Source of the DNA: Anseranas semipalmata
Taxonomy: Eukaryota; Chordata; Aves; Anseriformes; Anseranatidae
Reading direction: 5' to 3'
DNA length: 64,000 nt
Assembly (NCBI GenBank): GCA_013399115.1
Contig: VXAA01006526.1
Span: forward strand, 72,962 to 136,961
Position numbers and translations under genes: made by a program. Below the pieces are notes generated by a model. The model made no database searches, was not told the origin of the DNA, and saw only the letters and a program-made list of their open reading frames with translations. Below, in pieces: positions 1-13,794 of the stretch. Each line of letters opens with the position of its first letter. Within the stretch, counting starts at the first letter, position 1.

Positions 1-193
1 TAACATTTCCCCAAATCTTTGGTTTAAATAAATCTTCCTCAAATATTCATGGTCTTCCTTGAAGGCAGTCTGTTTTCATGTTCCTTAAAATGTAAACCAT
101 CCGTGCAATGTAAATGCAAACCTCCAGGCAATTCATTTTCTAATTTGTTTTCTCCCGCATTGGAAACTCAAGAACATGTACTTCATTTACATC

Positions 194-250
194 TATTATT
201 ACTATATTATAGATATTGTTATTATTATTAACATTATTATTATTATTTAC
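194..250. repeat. (ATT)n/(TTA)n microsatellite, imperfect
   Basis: ATT/TTA trinucleotides run through this stretch with several interruptions. This is seen directly and looks like ordinary slippage. Confidence 0.85.
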
Positions 251-3200
251 TCTGGGGGTGATATGTTCCCTCAGGCAGATACATTGTAAATTGAAACCAG
301 ATGTCCAACGAGTTGATGACATGTAGATTTTCAAGCAGGACTGAAATCTTTTCCCCGAATTCACAATGCTACAGACAAACTAATGTGACCCTGTGTGACA
401 AACCAGTTACTGACCATGGCAAGTCTTAAATAATGTCAAATATTACTTTGTAATTGGACAAAAAAAGCTTTTATTGCTATGATTTTAAGTTTGATTTTTA
501 TACACAGAGTGAAATCGTAACAAAACAAGCAGAGAAGGTAAGAGGCTACAGTAAGATTAGAGAATAGGAAAGGTACATTCGGAAGCCATTAACAGCTCAA
601 TACTACTAACTAAAGCTAGCTTTAAGATAGTCCCTCCAGGGAGGATACTTCAAAGATGCTCAGATAAAAAAAGGCAATTTATTGGCTAAGTGATCTTCTT
701 AGAGGCCCCCAAATTTCCTACCCAGCCCATTTGTTTTTCATTCCTCTTAAATTTTAAAGTCACCTTTGCAATTGCTCAAGATCTTTGAGGAATTTTTTTA
801 GAAATTATACTAATTGGCCTATTTTTACTCCCCTCTTTTTGCCCTTAAAGATTACGAAGCTTGGTGCCTAAAAATAAGTCTGAGCGAGCTGAAGCCTGTG
901 ATCCCCAGATGGTGATCAGCAAGAGACTTCGTTTTACACCCGTGCTTTGTGCGCGGGTACCTGTGCTTTCCCACACCAGCAAGTTTAACCATTGCAGCGT
1001 CGCTGTCTGACAGCAGCAATACCTGAATGTAGGACATGAACCGGCCCCTCACCACGGCTATTTCCTGCCGTCCTGAGAGTCTGAGGGCTCTGAAGTCTCA
1101 CGTTAGCCCTCCTTACTTCGATTTGGTTCAAATCTGCTGTGCAACATGAAAAGTTTCAGCAGTAAGAAGAAGCAAACAAATCCCACTGCAAAGCTCTCGC
1201 TGCGAGCCAGGCACTAATAACTGTATTTAGCACCTAAGAACGATTATAATTTTTTGTATTCCAGTAGAAATTCTAGACAGAATCTAGAAATAAGATAAAT
1301 AAGAAGTGTAGTATAAGATAAATAAGAAATACAGAAACTAGATAGTCCTACGGTAATGAAGAGATAGATACTATTCCAACAAGCTATTGTTCTTTTACGT
1401 ATTTTTAATGCTACTTCAATTTTGTACTGCATTGTCAGAAATATTGTGACCAGTACTTAATTCACCATTGAAGGAAAATGGCAAATTACATCACATGAAG
1501 CTAAGGGGCTATCTCCATGCCCCCATGCGTGGCCATTCAGAGATACCCGAAGCAGGTTAAGATGCTGGGTTAGCTGGGGTGCAGCCGTGCGGTGCTCTGC
1601 CGAGCCCAATATGTCCTCCTCCTCAGCGAGCACACGCAGTCTGTGCTAATGCAATTGTGATGATTTTCTGCTTTCCCTAAGTGCCTTCGCACTGTGACAC
1701 GGAGGAGCCAAAAGGCAAGGAGCTCCAGCTGGCAAGGAGGTGAGGACTAAGCTGTATCCATTAAAAAAAATTAAGTGTGGGCTTAATATTAAATACGAGA
1801 ATCTCACTAAATTTGTATGTGTTATATGGTGACATTTTTATGAGGCCACAGAGCAGGGTTAGGAGTGGAAAGCTCTCAGCATAAACATGCACTTCTCTTT
1901 TTCATGGAAATGTTCATTCATTCATAGTTTAAACAGAAAATGGAGAAACGTGTTAATTAAACTGTTTAAAGTTATTATTTAGCATTACATACACACGGGC
2001 TAAGCTTGAATCATCTGCACTAAGCTGAGGCTATAAACAAATCTCTGAAAGGTTTAAGTACAAATCAGGAACCCTGAGAACGTTAGCATGCTTTTGAAAT
2101 CCAGCGTGGAGGCTGGCATTGGCAGGGACTGAAGTGTTTACCTGCTTCACCTATATAACACAGTTTGTATTCTCAACTGAGCCTTCCCGTGAGCAGGGAA
2201 GAATGGGTTTTTACACATTCAACCAGCATTTTCATTAGCTTGCTATCAATGTGGGGATTTACATGTGATAAGCTAACACAGTGGCATAGCTATAGCAAAG
2301 GAGAGTTTCTGGCCACAGAGTGCTAAGTCCGTTGTGGATGAAGCCCAGTTTATTCCCTAGCTATCAAAGGTCCTTTCTCACGTCTCCCCGTGATGCCTGC
2401 CATCCCCTGTATTTGTACATTCCCTCTGTGGATGCCAGTGCCCGGCACAGGTGCCTGTGACACAGGGCCGTATGGCTGGGCACGGCCCCGCACGGAGCCC
2501 AGAGCGTGGGTGGGTGCTGGGGAGCTCCAGGATTTAGCCCCACTTGACACCAATTAATCTCATTTCTATCACTCATCTCCTCGTGCAGATGGCTGAGTGG
2601 CTGAGGAGGAGGGAGACAAAGCAGGCTCAGGACCTACGTGGTGTCTCCTTGTATCAGTCTACGAGGGAGAATTTAAGATGACATTTTGAATGAAGAAGAA
2701 AAAGATCCCGAGCTTGTCCAGCTCGTGCTGAGTACTTTTCCCCTATGCTCTTCCTCATGTTTAATTTTTAGTCATTTGCAGTCTGATAGAGATCAAAGGC
2801 TTCTGTCAAAATACGGTTTGCAGTGAAATAGGTATTTAGCAAATGGAGAGAGAGACATTTTTCTCCCCCAATGTCTTACAGTTTAAAACTAGTCTGGAAA
2901 TGATTTGCAAGAAAAATGATCCTACAGATTTATGCCTCTTGATTACTTGAATACTTAATATCATCCATTTTCTGTGTATATATCTATAAAACGCACCCTA
3001 TAATCAATGCCCTGCAGAGTAATTGAGCAGCAAGAAGCAAACAGAGGAATACTAATTAAAAAACTGTTACAGAAATAATCAGTGAAGAGGTTCAAAAGAT
3101 CCAAGCTGTCACCTCATGACCAAACCACATCCCCTTCTGCTACAAGACATTTTACGGGACAGATAAACATGCAGGTGCCTTTGATAATTTTGCATCAAAT

Positions 3201-4542
3201 CTGGGTGAAATAAGACAGTCGGTTCAAAGCTTATTAGGAAACTGGGCAAAAACTCCAGAACGAGCATGTCTAAGAATGGAAGAACAGCTCAGAGCACTCC
3301 GGAGCACAGTCCCCAGGCATGCTATGTGCCGGTTTATTTGTGTGAAGGACACATCATTGCAGGGTGGCAGCAAGGAACTGCAACCTCAAGAGAAGGGAGT
3401 CTCTCCTCCCCAGGTCAAAGAGAAATGGCACCTGATGTATTAGCATTTCAAGTCCCTCTGCTTTCTAAATAACTTATTTCCTGACTTTTTTTTTTTTTAA
3501 TAAGAAAAAGGTAAATCCACTAGGTAAATTTCAAGCCCAAATCAACCTTGGCTTTTCAAGCTAAAAGGAGGACACATTTCTGTCAAGATAACAATCTGTA
3601 CCATTGATGAAATATTTCAGAGATGCTGTGCATCCACTTACCTAAAACAAACAAGAAAAGGACCAAAGAGCTCTGCTCTTTCTAGAAGATTTTTCCTTCA
3701 AAATTAGATTCCTGTCACCGTCAGCACCCGAGAGACGCTGCCTCCAATCCCTACCATTGGGTAGGTCCATGAGCCAGGATGGGATTTTTCCTCCCCTCCC
3801 GTGTCCCTGGGCCGCACCCCCCACAGCACCCACATGGGATGTCCCCCTGGCTGCCACCAGCAGAGGCCACGTGTCGTCCCAGCGAGGCTGTCGCAGCAGC
3901 GGGGCGCGGGACATCCCCGCAGCCCTCCTCCATCAGCCGGCACCACATCCCCTGCTCTTTGTTGCCGCGATTCCTCCTCAAAAACCCACACTTATCCCTT
4001 GCAAGCACATTTGCCACTTCAAATCTGTTTCCCCATGGGACGTTTTGCTTTATCGCAACAACCTGTTTGCGTTTCCTGGGCTGCCGCCTATTGTCCAGGC
4101 TTTTTACGCAGCTTGAGAAAAAAACAACAACAACAAAACACTTCCACCTTTCCCTTTCAGATTCTTATTTCTCTATCTGGAGCTTTCTGCAAAAATTCCC
4201 TGTGAGAACTGCGCTTTTATTGCTGCGGTATATTTTTATCTTGCCATTTTATACACAAGGAAATGCAGATCCCCCTGTACCACCTGTTCTCACCTCCGGC
4301 CAACGCTTCCTTCCATTTTTAATTACCATCTCACTTACCTGTTATGACTCTATGCAGAATCACTGACACTAGAAAACACGCTGCACATTGCTCTCCTGTC
4401 ATTGAGATGCTGGCTAGACTGGTTGTTGTCTTGGCCATGGGGACAGGATTCCACCCAGAGACCCTAAGCAATTATCTTTCTTGTTCCCCTTGGAGGTTGG
4501 AGCATAGTATTGGTAATTAAATTCATACTTCTGTTTGTTGTG

Positions 4543-4561
4543 TTTTTTTTTTTTTTTTTTT
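4543..4561. repeat. Poly-T tract of 19
   Basis: Nineteen T in a row, preceded by TGTTGTG. On the minus strand it could be the A-tail of a retroposed sequence, but the DNA on either side is not recognised. Confidence 0.9.
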
Positions 4562-5185
4562 CTTTCTATATGTTGCCATTTCCCAGAAACCTTAGGCAAG
4601 CAATTTTCTACCAGGATGAGGAAACTGGATCTGAGGCTGGTTTGATTTTGCTCTGGAATTCAATCTGGATTTAACAGTTACATTGTGAATCATTACGTAA
4701 TTTTGTTCTTTGCAAAAAAAAAATGCCCTAGATGTTTTGCCGAGAAGTTGAGAATTTATTAGGTCACATTCACAGTTTGCTACACGAGAACCTGCTCAGA
4801 ATGTGTTATTTTTAGGGAAAATTATTCAGAAGGCCAAAAATGGACTGCTGGCTAACCCCAGCGAGCCGCGGGCAGGGGGAAGGGAAGTCCCCAGGGACGA
4901 ATCCCCCTGCTGGAACAGCAAACTGTTTCTGGGCCTTGTTCGCCACCACCCGCTACAAAAACAAGCAAACAAATCTCTCAGTCAACATTTTTGGGTCATT
5001 TGCCAAACTCCAGCACTGCTAGCTGCCAAACCCTATCTTAGTTTTCAACTGCCCAGGCCCTCTTCCTCCTGCCAGATCACTTTTTCTTTACAGCTGTGCC
5101 ATCTACCTCCACCACCTCTGGATTTGTTTCTCTCCCAAACCCGTTTATTATTTCTCCATTTCATTTCACTAAAGAGGCCTGGTCC

Positions 5186-5240
5186 AAGGCCCATTGAAAT
5201 GTTTCCATCGACTTCAATGGGCTTTGAATCGGTCCCAAGG
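5186..5240. repeat. Palindromic amniote interspersed repeat, short copy
   Basis: The segment reads GGCCCATTGAAATG, then CATCGACTTCAATGGGCTTTG, then a GATC-like end. The halves CCATTGAAAT and GACTTCAATGGG form a degenerate inverted repeat. I recognise this pattern as a very common element of turtle, crocodilian and bird genomes, but cannot give its formal family name. It sits inside a 216-codon open frame (4803-5453) that I regard as chance. Confidence 0.55.
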
Positions 5241-8200
5241 TCTTTGTCTCTCGCAGGCGTCCTTAGCTGCCACTCGGTCAGCCTTCCTTGTCTTTCTGCA
5301 AAGTCTTTTTTCCTCCCCTTTTCATTCAGCAATGCAATGTGCCATGAAACCTCCTCTCCTCCTCGCTCCAAGCTGGTGAAGGCGATTGGAGAGCCCGCAG
5401 GCAAGAGGAGCTGGGCGAAGGCGTTGGCACGGCTGCACGAAAACCTTGGCTGAAGTTACAACCACTTCTCACAGGCTTAATGTTTTCAATTTACTTTAAA
5501 GATGGCAGAGCAGACAAGCTGATGGCCTGGTGGTGAAGGAGGGGAGTTTCACAAGCATGATGGGGAAGTGGCCAGCCAGACCCTCGGACAAGGTACGAGT
5601 CCACTGAAATCAAGGGGCCTTGGGGGATTCACAGCAGATGCATATTTGTCCCCCAAAATACAAACACACATAAATAAATAAATGGCAGTCATTCCATTGA
5701 ATAAAAGCCCAACAATTGTAATCATCTACGCATTTGGGAGCAGTTAAAATTTCAGCTCATACTGTTTTTTCTGAATTTCACAAAGGATTGTTTTATCTCT
5801 TTTAGCAGAGTAAAACTCCAGATGCAGGAACTGTTTTTGGCCTATCTCCATGAAACATAGTTAAGGATTTTCTCCTCTGGTAAATGTCTTTTTTCCTACC
5901 ATAGGTGTTTTGACCCCACGTGGAAGACTTATCTGCCTTTCAGGATTCTACCACTGCACCTATTTGTTTGTTTTTAACAAGATCATCTCTTAACTGCGAC
6001 TGAAAGCCTTTGTGCTAAATCCCAGTGTAATCGGTTTCCCCTACCTGCTGTGACAGCAGCCATGTACACAGTTCAGGTCCAAGCCCATCTCGCTGCTCTC
6101 CTACCCCTCTGCGGCCAGCGGCGGTCTGCCTTGCTGGGAACTGAGACAGGCACAAGCGCTGTGCATGCTCGTGTGATGTACAGCGACACAGAGCAGACCA
6201 TATCAAAGAGCAAACGTCACCCCTTTTGTAACGCTATTTCTGTAGTCTGAAAGGTGGGGCTGGTATTTTAGCATTGCAGAGGCGTTGATAATTTGAAGTG
6301 TTAATTTAATCATTCTTGCAAGTACTCGGGTTGTCCATGATCCAGTAAACACCCTCTGAGTTTGTGACTGCTCCAAACCCATTGAAATCAGCAGGAGTCT
6401 CTCTGAACTATTGAATTACAGACTTTCCTCGGGGTTGTGTACAACGCCACAGACTTAATTACCATGTTCCTGGCTGGGATAAATATGCAAATGGACTTTT
6501 CAGCTGGAGGGCCCTAAAATACAGGTTGGACACATGGCAACTAATGACTTGATTTGGGCTATATGCAAACATTTGCCAGCCAAAGGCCTGAGCCTATTCC
6601 CATGGAAGCAAAAGGCACAATTATTACCAGCTCCAGGGAGAGCAGGACTCGGATGCCTTCTTTAAATAGTGGCCAGTGTTTCCAAGCAGCTCAAATCTGT
6701 CAGCAGCCTTTCCTCAGCCCTTCCTCCTTCTCCTCTCCCTGATCTGCTCTGATAAGAAAACGTCCACGACACAGATTTTATCATAAATGCTGGAGATTTA
6801 TGCACCTGCAGGTTTCACAGCTGCAGGGCAGGCATCTTATTGCACACGCAGCTCCAGCCATACCCAACGCAGGGGTTTTTAACAAAGAAATGGGAGCCTT
6901 TCCCCAGAAGCTGGAAATCAGCATCTTAAATTTATTGACACAGCCACTCTCCTTGGTGTCCCCTGCCCAACACCACCACATGCTCTCTGTTATGGTACTG
7001 AGCATGCATTCAGACTCTCACTCATTATTCAAGCCCACTTGTATGGCAAAGGGTGGGAGAAGGTTCAGTCCCACAAAGCCCGGCTTGCTGACTCAGCTCA
7101 GTGGGGCTCCGGGGCCAGCTGCAAGCAGACTTATTAAATCAGCTTCTGTTATGGGACGAAAACATCTGCTGGAAACATGATGTCCCTAATAATTCACATT
7201 TCCCATACTGTATTTATTGACATTCATAGCATGTGACTTTTTTTTTTTCCATCAAAGAGCTGCAATCAATAAAGAACCATTTCAGTCATGTTTCTGAGAA
7301 CAGTCACGTCTAGAGATGCAAACCATGACATGTATGTTGCTTGAGCAGTTTAATGAAGTATTTTTCATCAGTGCAAGAAAACATGGAGCATGTGCAAGAA
7401 ACAGTTTCACACTAACTTTTCCCGAAGGCGCACTGCAGCCATGTTTTGACCTACGATAAAACAGCATGAGGAATTAGGATAAAAGGCTCTGTCTTCACTA
7501 GTGCCACAGAGGCTTTGCTGCGGTGCCATGGAGGAGCAGGACAGTGAAGGAGTGGCACCGAGAGGTGGGTACCAGGAACTCCCAGAACAAATTTCCGCTT
7601 GGCAGAAGCCTCCATCCCTCCACAGTCACTGGTGGGACGGTGTCTGCCAGCCCGTCAACGAGTCCCACAATGTTCTGCACTGAGACAGAGGGTGGAATAT
7701 TTGAAATATCTCCCAGAATTACTGCATTATGAAAAACTGGAGAAGATGCAGTACTGTGGTTTAAAATGTTCCATTTTGTGCTGTATTTGGTATGTTAATT
7801 TTCCATCTGCCCACCATCAAACATTAAGCCTTCCTATGTCAGAAAAATAACCTGTACTTGGATAACAGAATACAAAAACTAACGATACCATTTTTAATAT
7901 AAAATGAAATATTGCCAGTCTCTTTGACTAGGAGCTTAAAAGTGACAGGATTTTGATGGTTCTGTTCCATTCATTTCTGCAAATTGGCAATTAAGTGAGA
8001 ATAATAAAATATAGAAAATTACTTATGTGTAAGTTGCCTTTTAAATTACTCCATTTTGTGAAAGCAAAGACATCTAAAATGGAGATTTGAAAATGTGATG
8101 GCAACAATAATACAGCAACAGTGCATTCCAAAGAAATGACAAAACCTTGTTGTGGTATTTGACACCACAGAAATACCCCAGGAAAGGAGAAAGAGAGGTT

Positions 8201-8280
8201 CGGTGGGAAGAGCAACAGGCAATACGAAGGAATCAGAAAAAAACAACAAACTGACCTGTACTATTCCACTTTTTTTTGAG

Positions 8281-8324
8281 TATACATCTATATCTATATC
8301 TATATCCACATCTATATATATACT
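8281..8324. repeat. (TATATC)n microsatellite
   Basis: Six-base TATATC-type units repeat imperfectly here. They encode the Asp-Ile/Ile-Ser alternations seen in the frames that cross it, so those frames are not real proteins. Confidence 0.85.
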
Positions 8325-8444
8325 CCAAAGCAGCACACAACACTAGTCAGACAAATAGGGGTACTGATAAGCAGAGGTGGATGACAAAGATAATTTGAGA
8401 CATACAGAGATAAAAAGGAACTAACAGTCCAAGCATACGGTATT

Positions 8445-8520
8445 AATGTGCATGTGTGTGTGTCTATGTATGTGTTAGTACAAGTGGGTGTGTAAGTATG
8501 CAGACATACATGTGTGTATT
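8445..8520. repeat. (TG)n-rich imperfect microsatellite
   Basis: TG/CATG dinucleotides dominate, interrupted by TA and CT steps. The purine-pyrimidine alternation is imperfect. Confidence 0.75.
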
Positions 8521-9428
8521 GGGCAGTGGCTGAAAGCAGTAAGTAAGAAATTTGTTGTTGCCACTTTAGTACTTTGTAAAAGAAATTGCTACAGTATCTT
8601 AGTACTTGGATTGCTAAATCTGCATCTAAAGAACACAATTTCCTTAAAAATATAATTCTTTCCATGTTAATACTGATGAGAATTATTAGATATATATGGA
8701 AGGACAAAGTTTTAGATGATCCTAGGAGAATCATATAATTTATACCCAGTCAATCAGAAGACCAGAAAAGGAAATCTCTTTAGTTGCACAGGGTGGAAGT
8801 TTGTTTTAGTTTTGTGAAGTTATTGAGGCCCATACAGGGTGCCTGCCATGCATTAACCTGTTTGGATGAAGATTCACAGCAGGTTGCTTTAGTATATTGG
8901 TGTCCTCTGCAAATCATCTAGACAGCTGGGACCATGAAATTTACCCAGATCCAAAAAAAGTTGACCCTCACCAAACCTCAGTGCCCTCTAAGGCCATATG
9001 TGCAGACCACTTCACATTTTGCACTTGTTTTGCCACTGTGGAATGACAAAAATGCTCTTGTCAAGTGGACATGAGATTTTCAGGTCCTTCCACACAGAAA
9101 ACATGTCAGCAAAACTTGTCAAATGTTTTTAAACTACAGCATTAGAGACACATTTTCCCTTTGTTTTTAGTGTCATCTTCTGTCCTTTGAAACAAATAAA
9201 TAAATAAAAAACAAAAGCCTGTTTGACTCAATTTTGTGTTTCTGAGCCAAGTATAATCCCATCAGTTTGGTTCCATCACTTGTAGTAAACTATTCACTAA
9301 TCTAAGACAGGTGCCCCTGGGTGTTAACATTTAGTCTTCTAGTAGAAAAGTGGGTGCAAAGTCAAACCACATGTTCTACTTAAAAATAAGTGAGGTGTGA
9401 TTAGGCAAGGTCTTTAAAACATGCGCTC

Positions 9429-9458
9429 AGACACACACACACGCACATGCACACACAG
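9429..9458. repeat. (CA)n microsatellite
   Basis: A CA dinucleotide array with two G interruptions (CGCACATG). Confidence 0.85.
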
Positions 9459-9766
9459 TTTGCAGGGGAAAGATGATGACACTTGCAGGCTGTACTGAGT
9501 AGTTATGGTCTGCGCTTAACTCTTTGCCAGGTGGATCATTCTGTAGAAATCTGAAGGGCAAAAGGTTATGTTGAGCTCATTACTGTGGACAGCTTTTAAA
9601 ACAAAAGCGATAATATGTACATTCCTAGGATGATGTGTTTCATTAATATTTCCCCACTGCTAGAATGTGCAAAGAACCTTGCTCAAAGGAAGCCTTACAG
9701 CATGTTAGTGATATCTGTTGGAATAGTAGATTAGCTATGGATGGCTTAACATAGCCAGTTAAAAAT

Positions 9767-9784
9767 ACATATATATATATATTT
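9767..9784. repeat. (AT)n microsatellite
   Basis: A short pure AT alternation preceded by ACAT. Confidence 0.85.
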
Positions 9785-10469
9785 TCATTTTTATGAACAA
9801 TCTCCGATCAGTTGAATTTTATTGACAGGAAGAAAACGTCTAGAAAAAGTCCACCGACTCTCTAACAATTGCTTTCAATGTCATTTCAAACTGAAAAGAA
9901 CACTTATGAATGCCTAAAATAAGGATTGAAAACTGCAGAAACCTAGCAATTCAAGAGCTAAATTCAGTGCATGCTTGCTTACTTTTGTACAAAATGACTG
10001 CCAAAGGCTTTCAGTTCTGAATTTTGCCTTTTTTTCACAAAAGGATCAAAGGTGTTATTGCCTGAGCGGGTTACAGAGCAGTGGAGATTCAAGGCCAACA
10101 TGTCACAATGCAACTGTGACATGAGCCTGTTTCCAAAATACAAAAGGGATGGACTATTCTTGTGTTTGAGTTAATTACTGAATGCAGAACATCATTATTT
10201 GGAGAGTCAAAGCACAGGAAATGTAAGCGATCATTTCTGTAAGAATGCATTTGAGGCTTAAGTAGCAAAAGTTTAGAAAGAAGGTAGGAAATCAGATCTT
10301 TTAAAAATTGAAAACAGTTATTGTAGTACTGCTAGTAGCTTTAAAGTCTGAACCATCATAGATCTAAATGTCTTCAAATGTTGGCAGAAGAGCAATGGAA
10401 AATTAATGATGCGGTATTTCAACAGAGATGTTCACGTCATCCGTTATTTGAGGATCACAGCATTCCAGG

Positions 10470-10600
10470 GAAAGGGAAAGCTTATCCCCATTTTACAGAC
10501 AACGAGACAGGGAATTTCTGTGACTCACCTGCAACCGTACAGCCTCACGGTGACACTGCCACGGGTAGAACTGCTTTATATCTGCTTTCATGTCTACCTA
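10470..10600 (-). mobile_element. MIR-type SINE remnant
   Basis: The plus strand contains CTTATCCCCATTTTACAGAC, then GACAGGGAA, TGACTCACCTGCAACC and GTGACACTGCCACGGGTAGAAC. This order matches the minus-strand reading of the MIR core (cccattttacagatgaggaa, then tgacttgcccaagg, then agtggcagag), a tRNA-derived SINE family of ancient amniotes. Divergence is high, so this is a fossil. The boundaries are approximate because both ends decay into unique sequence. A frame of 93 codons overlaps it and is not a gene. Confidence 0.7.
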
Positions 10601-13600
10601 TACAAATTCTAGGCACACAACGAACAATTAGCAGCATGTTGGAGGCCTTTAAGTTCTGAATTGTTTACATCTGTGCTTGAAGCCCTGTTTCAGAATAAAG
10701 CTATTAAAATTTAAATGTCCTCTCACTCCACAAAATTGTGTGCTAGATCTGTAGTCTGTAAGTGTAAAGAGAAACTTCACTTCTTTGTGAAGTCAAATAC
10801 ATGTTCTCATACTGTTTCATTACAAAACGAGATAGAGTTTGATCTAGGAAAGGAGATGAAGATGTTTTTTATTGGTAGTGAATAGGAGTATCCTTTAGGA
10901 ATAACAAAAGATATTAAAAATGGAAGATTTCAATGATATTATACCAGATGTAGCATATCAGTAATATGCTTCTGGAAAGCTTTACAGATGATGTAGGAAG
11001 TAAAATAAAATTGTTAAATCAGAATTGTGAAATGAAAATTGACTAAAACAGATTTTTTTTTTCAGAATTCATTTTCATTGGAAATTGAAAACATATTTGC
11101 TTTTGTTCCAAACCTGAAAAACACCTATCAGAAAGCTGAGTCGTCTCATGAAATTCAAATGTAGGCATCATTACTTATCCATCCTCACTAAGCACACTGA
11201 AGACCTTGGAGCACGGGCGCGCCTCTGCTTGCCAAAAGAAATATTTCTCCCTCCCTGAATGAGGAGACTGCAGTGCACCACAGTCAGGCTATCGCTGCTT
11301 CCCTCTGCTGTGCTGAAATGGAGCAGGAATGGCCCATGGGGCTCTCTAATAGAGAGAAATTCACTCAGAGAGTGTAAATGAAGCCTAAGCAAGACCTCTG
11401 AAATATGAATCTATTACAGATGGGTGGTGTTTTTCCAAGTACAGATTCAGATTTTCACCCCTCTCCTCCTCCTATCATATGTTGCTTGTTTTAGTGGTTG
11501 GCAGGAGGGAGGGGGAAAGGAACTAACAACATGTGTGCCTATCATCACCCTGACCACTGCGCTTGTACGTCTAACTCGCTCCCCTTTGCTTTGTCTGTTT
11601 TTTGTCTTCATCCTGCTCGATCCTGTGAGCGTTTATGTGTGTACAGCTGAACTGCTCATGAGAGTAAAGCTGCAAACATAACGCTACAGCATGGAGCCCT
11701 TTGGCTGTTTCCTTGAGGGAGATTTGCCCTGCAATTGGGCTGATGCAAAAAGAACAGAAGCAGAAGTAACTTTCTGCCCTCCCCGCCCCAAACCCAACAA
11801 AACAATACATCTCCCTTCTAGCATATCAGTACAAGAGACACCTCTCCTAGAATACAAGCTTTTTGGAGACAGGGTAGAAGGGAAGAAGGAGAAAATATGT
11901 GAAAGGGCAGAGATTGGAAATGGATTCTCTCTCTTGCAGCTTTTGGGCTTCCTATCACCCAAAATTGGGGTGGGAGGAAAGTTAAAGCGACTCTCCAAAT
12001 GGCCAGTGCCTTTCTTGGGGATAAGGCTGCCAGCTGCAGGAGCAGCTTGCATCAAATCTTCTCTCTCCTACCTTGGCCCCAAGAGCGCAGCTCGCTCCAA
12101 GACCTCCTGCAAGGAGAAGGCATCTCATTGTAGTCATGCAACACCCAGCACCATGGGTCCAAGAGACAGCACAAGAAATGCTAAAATGAAACTAGTATCT
12201 ATTTCACTGACACTAAATTGATGCAATCCTCTGTTACACTGTAATTTAAAAAGCAGTCCACCTGTACAACCTGTACTAAGGTGCCTGTATTAAACAGGCT
12301 AAACATCACTTACCAGGCAGGCCCTCTAAAAGTAACTGTAAATATTCAATGAGCATTTTCTGGGGAGGTATCCACTGAGACTGAAGAAGCTTTTTCTTAT
12401 GCCATACTGTTCATCATCTGGATTACTAAAAACTTTTCAATTGATCTCATTTGCATTAAAAATGGATTTTCAGCTGAAGCATTTTAACAACACAAGAGAA
12501 AAGAAATGGAAAAAGAAATGACTGATGGATAAACAAACACTCAGAATCAAGAGTTTTCAGATTTTATTTTATTTTATCCAAACAAATCTAACTACCGGTT
12601 CAGATGACCATTAACAAACTTGTGGTTCCCTGCCCTGGTTTACCTTTCCTCTACAGCCTACTGCAAAATACTATCAAGATGCACTCCAGCACCTTCCCAG
12701 TGGGGAACTGGGAGACCTTTGCTGATGTACTTAATAGGAAATGTGTAACTGGGCAGATGTCTGGTTCATGACAGAGAACAAGAATGTTTGTGCTATATGG
12801 GGCTGATCTGGGTTATTTAAACGACACACATGTTAGTAAAATCCAGCACATGTTAGTAAAATCCAACACAGGTTGTATGCACAGGAAAAGATGCCTAGAT
12901 CACTTTTACAGCATATATCAAAGAATGCAGTGCTACTAAAAAAGAATCATAAGAAATGGAAAATAATTAATTGAACCGAAGCTTTCAGTGCAGACCCATA
13001 GCTAAGATGTCAATGTGGTCATTGGATGGTGAGAGGGAGGATGAGGAGATATGGAGTTGGAATTACTCCACAGGGCAATCATCTGAGGACTTACATCCAC
13101 TGGAAACAGTGAGGCAATTGTGGATGTCTACCTGCACGGGCTCCAAGAGTTTTGTCACTGACCCCTCAGGAGCTGAATTAAGTGCAGGGTGAATGCACAG
13201 AGCCACAGAGAAGCTAGAAGAGAAGCAGAGGACTCGGGGTCCCAGCTGTTCTTGTGATTATACCAGAAATACTTTATTGCCTGAGAGACTGAAACTCAAG
13301 CACAATACCCTCAGCTGTCCTAGCTGTGCGTCAGCTTAGAGAGAGAAACAAAACTGGCTGAAGGATTCAACCATCTAGGGCTAACATTTATGCATACCGG
13401 TTAGCAAACTGTTGGCAGACATGAAGAAGTGTGTATTTGTCTTCAAAAGAAAAAAAAAACCCGACTGCTGGGGGTTGTCAGCGTGTTTTCGAGGAACCAT
13501 CCCTAATGTGCTGTCACTGGTGTCCCTCCCGAGCGTACTCAGGCTGAACTAGTCTGGGGTTTTGACTTCCACAAACAGCTCAGCTGTGGAAGCCCACAGC

Positions 13601-13790
13601 CAAAACCACAGGGTTCTTACTCTGAGCTGTTAAATAAAGACCCTGTTCCTATATCACTATAAATGCAAATGATTGTGAAAGGATACTCAGTGAGGTTCAG
13701 TAATAATTCAAATCACAAATCCTTTTGCCATGCAACTCATATAATATGATTTTTTTTTTTTTTATGGAAGCTCTTCTTCCCCTCCAGAAG
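10601..13790. other. Non-coding unique DNA, no gene seen
   Basis: The longest frame (176 codons from 11691) has no recognisable domain and is overlapped on the opposite strand by a 123-codon frame, so neither is credible. A 20-base unit beginning CACATGTTAGTAAAATCC is present twice in tandem at about 12826-12865. Otherwise nothing is recognised. Confidence 0.65.
12826..12869. repeat. Tandem duplication of a 20-base unit
   Basis: Two adjacent, nearly identical copies of a 20-base unit (CACATGTTAGTAAAATCCAG, then the same ending AA) are followed by CACA, the start of a third. This is visible directly. Confidence 0.9.
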
Positions 13791-13794
13791 GCAT

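Larger units (their letters stand above)
1..5180. other. Non-coding unique DNA, no gene seen
   Basis: No open frame here resembles a known protein family. Apart from the items listed separately (ATT repeat near 194-250, poly-T at 4543-4561) the sequence is unique and mostly A/T-rich. GC-richer pockets occur at about 880-1080, 2440-2540 and 3715-3960, and the third gives overlapping frames on both strands, as expected of GC-rich DNA with few stops. At 1285-1340 a 16-base segment (ATAAGATAAATAAGAA) occurs twice, a local duplication. Nothing else supports a gene or an RNA. Confidence 0.7.
5241..10464. other. Non-coding unique DNA with short microsatellites
   Basis: No gene is supported. The stretch holds short (AAAT)n runs near 5666-5685 and 9198-9215 and the microsatellites listed separately between 8.28 and 9.8 kb. 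The motif CCCATTGAAATCAG near 6378 resembles half of the palindromic amniote repeat at 5186, but is too short to call. The parts around 6240-6550 and 7180-7310 are free of recognisable repeats and could be conserved regulatory DNA. That is only a guess without an alignment. Confidence 0.65.

Noticed and set aside
3642..4366. Cluster of six overlapping open frames (up to 195 codons) on both strands
   Set aside because: They lie in a GC-rich pocket where stops are rare, overlap in all frames, and none shows a known domain or a sensible exon border.
4803..5453. 216-codon plus-strand frame, the longest in the window
   Set aside because: It contains a copy of the palindromic amniote repeat, has low-complexity Ser/Pro/Leu content and a 119-codon frame on the opposite strand. 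No family is recognised.
11691..12221. 176-codon plus-strand frame
   Set aside because: It overlaps a 123-codon minus-strand frame and shows no motif or similarity to any protein I know.
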